64,000 bases of DNA from the NCBI RefSeq assembly GCF_002270055.1, contig NZ_NIBG01000019.1, positions 1,077 to 65,076 of the forward strand, given 5' to 3'. Below, one piece after another: positions 62,270-64,000 of this stretch; position 1 is the first letter of the stretch, and every line of letters starts with the position of its first letter. The notes beneath the pieces are model-generated. The model worked only from the letters and a program-made list of their open reading frames with translations. It was not told where the DNA came from and did no database searches. Source of the stretch: Anaeromicrobium sediminis (GTDB taxonomy: Bacteria; Bacillota; Clostridia; Peptostreptococcales; Thermotaleaceae). Both the position numbers and the translations under genes were made by a program.

Positions 62270-63226
62270 TTATGGATTAATAATTTTTAAACTTTTCATA
62301 GGTGTAGATAAATCATAATCTCCAAAAGTAGAAATTTTTTCACCATCTACCTTTATTTCTAAATTATTTATTTTCTCAAAGCTAGTATAAGAATAATTTA
62401 AACTATTTATTAGCATATTTTTTAAATCTGGCCTATCCTTGTATGCCTTTAAAAAATTCTCATTGAAGTTTAGTGTTAAAGTATCCTTAGTAATGTAGTA
62501 ATCTATTAACTCTACACCCTTCGGAATAACTCCTTGTAATTCATCCTTGTCAGATTTTAATACTTTTATTACTTGATTCACATCATGTACCGTAGTAGGA
62601 ACTAATAAATTTCGTCCATTATAATCATAACTTAAATAAGCGTAAGGGTAATCATTGTAAAAAACATTAGTAGTATCCTTATTACCTAATAGATTATCTG
62701 TCTTTTTCCCATCAACTAAGAATAAAACCCCATCTACTCCATCTATCGACGTTAGAGTATTCACAAGAACGCGTAAAATTTCACTATTATACTCACTAAA
62801 GTTATTTTTTGATGAAAAATCTAACAATAGTACTTTATTCTTTATTTTAAGACTATTTATTTTAGGTATATTCACATAAGTCTTTAAGAAATCAATAGTG
62901 GATGTAACAGGAGTATTTGTATTTGGTATATATTTAGTTGTTGGAAATAAATTTTTCCTAGATACGGTTGGTAAAAATAATGTGACAGGTAATTGGGCGC
63001 TATCTTTTTTCCAAACGGGTTTAATATAACTTGGTAAATCTTTAGTGTATACTTCTTCTAACCTGGTTCCTTCTATTGGCTGCGTAACTTCTGTTGAGGT
63101 TTTAGTAGATTCCTCTTTGTCAATCTTAAAACTAGGTAAGGAAAGGTCGTGAATATAACTTGGATAAGCAAGGTTGGCTATACAAATTAAGCATATTAAA
63201 CATAAGTTAAAAAGTGTATTGAGCAC
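62270..63226 (-). CDS. Secreted GerMN-domain protein
   Basis: 318 residues. A hydrophobic N-terminal segment (~3-20) without lipobox is followed by two GerMN (germane) domains, about 75-185 and 200-305. Marks are VTLFLPT, LLLDFSSKNNF, LVNTLTSIDGVDGVLFLVDG and the matching second half LTLNFNENFLKAY. GerM of Bacillus, also a double GerMN protein, takes part in sporulation and germination. Start GTG at 63226 behind GAGGAGG. Confidence 0.85.
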   Translation of the reverse strand: MLNTLFNLCLICLICIANLAYPSYIHDLSLPSFKIDKEESTKTSTEVTQPIEGTRLEEVYTKDLPSYIKPVWKKDSAQLPVTLFLPTVSRKNLFPTTKYIPNTNTPVTSTIDFLKTYVNIPKINSLKIKNKVLLLDFSSKNNFSEYNSEILRVLVNTLTSIDGVDGVLFLVDGKKTDNLLGNKDTTNVFYNDYPYAYLSYDYNGRNLLVPTTVHDVNQVIKVLKSDKDELQGVIPKGVELIDYYITKDTLTLNFNENFLKAYKDRPDLKNMLINSLNYSYTSFEKINNLEIKVDGEKISTFGDYDLSTPMKSLKIINP

Positions 63227-63413
63227 GTTTTTAGCCTCCTCTTTATTAAGTAAAGTATTTTAAAACTGTTTGGAACATTAAAAATTAAGTGTCCCTTATA
63301 TTATTATAAAACTAAAGAAGGACAAATTTCCATACTTTTTACATAATTTATCTATTTTTATTTCATATTTGAAATCTATACTAAAGGTAGATTAAGAATA
63401 AGGAGGAATTAAA

Positions 63414-63869
63414 ATGAAAAAAATTGTTACAGTTTTATTAGTGGGAGCATTATTAATAGTATCAGCAGTACCAGCCTTTGCAACAGAGGAAGGAAAGGAA
63501 AAGGTAAAGGTTAAAGAACAATTATCTACAGAAATGCAAAAAATAAAGGAAATAAGAGAGGATTCAAAGGCTGTTAGGGAAGAAATGAAAACAGAAAGAT
63601 CAAGAATCAAGGAATTAAAAGGATCTTTTAAAGATGATGAAGAAAAATTAGCAGAAGTAAAGGAAGAAAGGGCAAAATTAAAATCACTTAAAGAAGAAGT
63701 AAAAGCAATAAGAGAAGAGGTTAAAGCATTAAAAGAAGCTTTAAAGATAGCTAAGAAGAATGGAGATGTAGAAGGTGCAAGGTCTATATTAAATGATATG
63801 GCTACAAAAAAAGAAGCTAAATTGGCAAAATTAAGAGAAGCACTAGAAATACTTAAGAGAATAAAATAA
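63414..63869 (+). CDS. Secreted Lys/Glu-rich coiled-coil protein, unknown function
   Basis: 151 residues. A signal peptide (KKIVTVLLVGALLIVSAVPAFA) ends at about residue 24. The rest is a highly charged, nearly continuous alpha-helix with heptad-like Leu and Ile spacing (KIKEIREDSKAVREEMK, LKSLKEEVKAIREEVKALK) and no Cys. It resembles other unassigned secreted helical proteins of clostridia. It lies just upstream of a response regulator gene, but no link is proven. AAGGAGG before the ATG. Confidence 0.75.
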   Translation: MKKIVTVLLVGALLIVSAVPAFATEEGKEKVKVKEQLSTEMQKIKEIREDSKAVREEMKTERSRIKELKGSFKDDEEKLAEVKEERAKLKSLKEEVKAIREEVKALKEALKIAKKNGDVEGARSILNDMATKKEAKLAKLREALEILKRIK

Positions 63870-63883
63870 TTAAAAATTAAGAA

Positions 63884-63910
63884 GGGATGGTTATATTTTA
63901 TAGCCGTCCC
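63884..63910 (+). terminator. Hairpin GGGATGGTTATA/TATAGCCGTCCC
   Basis: A 12-bp stem with two G-U pairs and a 3-nt loop after the coiled-coil gene. The T-tract is weak. It belongs with the GGGAC(G/A)GT hairpins at 3387 and 41148. Confidence 0.5.
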
Positions 63911-63961
63911 TACTGTTCATTTAGGTTAATTTCTTATAAAATGTTTTTAGAGGTGATTTTA

Positions 63962-64000
63962 TTGAAGCATATATTTGTTGTAGATGATGAAAAAAATATA
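63962..64000 (+). CDS. Response regulator, N-terminal fragment (cut by window end)
   Basis: Only the first 13 codons are in the window: TTG start at 63962 behind AGAGGTG, reading LKHIFVVDDEKNI. The VVDDE patch is the acidic pocket of receiver domains. The output domain is beyond the window. Confidence 0.75.
   Translation, partial: MKHIFVVDDEKNI

Overview
The window is AT-rich, densely coded DNA from an anaerobic, probably spore-forming low-GC Bacillota of the class Clostridia or Tissierellia. The evidence is a multi-subunit [FeFe] hydrogenase with HydF, a two-domain GerMN protein, HPr and HprK, WhiA, a selenocysteine-type peroxiredoxin, frequent TTG/GTG starts behind strong Shine-Dalgarno sites, and a perfect Bacillus-type LexA box. 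I cannot name the genus. There is no prophage, transposase, rRNA operon or CRISPR array.

Layout. 1-757: the end of a nine-gene tRNA array (Met, Val, Asp, Gly, Gln, Lys, Trp, Ile2, Phe) and its terminator. 766-1012: copy 1 of a structured repeat (element A). 1194-4639: class IV aminotransferase, S41 protease and a MinJ-like PDZ membrane protein; then a GAF-GGDEF protein on the minus strand. 6077-10938: LexA-controlled uvrB-uvrA. 11127-13616: tandem paralogous membrane proteins of unknown function. 13767-17073: Lrp-type regulator, divergent from a carboxyltransferase/aminotransferase pair that has a structured leader. 17896-20666: uvrC-hprK. 20801-25254: hndABCD-type hydrogenase. 25288-28212: sensor GGDEF-EAL protein. 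28619-32949 (minus): citrate synthase, isocitrate dehydrogenase and aconitase, the oxidative branch to 2-oxoglutarate, behind a promoter with repeated TTGCATA sites. 33263-35676: unknown membrane protein, then rtcB2-prfH. 35779-38070: signal peptidase, TM1266-type hydrogenase regulator and hydF. 38103-38639 (minus): selenoperoxiredoxin read through an in-frame UGA. 38810-46192: solute-binding protein, murB, PHP protein, rapZ, yvcK/glmR, Nudix, DUF1540, whiA, ptsH. 46430-54509: HD-GYP protein, element A copy 2, dnaE, a small DUF2007-like gene, pfkA, pyk. 54665-59117: thioesterase, FxsA and a YknXYZ/MacAB-like exporter. 59717-64000: lipoprotein agmatine-deiminase homologue, acyltransferase-like membrane protein, GerMN protein, secreted coiled-coil protein and the start of a response regulator.

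How the genes work together. Carbon regulation (HprK, HPr, YvcK, RapZ) sits close to lower glycolysis (PfkA, Pyk). Fermentative electron disposal is the NuoE/NuoF/HydA-type hydrogenase, with its maturase HydF and a TM1266-type protein about 11 kb away. Excision repair is complete (uvrA, uvrB, uvrC). Three proteins with c-di-GMP domains (GGDEF, GGDEF-EAL, HD-GYP) are scattered through the window.

The least-explained content is non-coding. Element A has two copies about 46.8 kb apart and folds into the same pseudoknot, with paired compensatory changes. Element B has three copies, and its hairpins keep their pairing while their sequence changes. Both families tend to sit directly against terminator T-runs. 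A three-helix leader lies upstream of the carboxyltransferase operon, and a third family of simple hairpins (element C) occurs three times.
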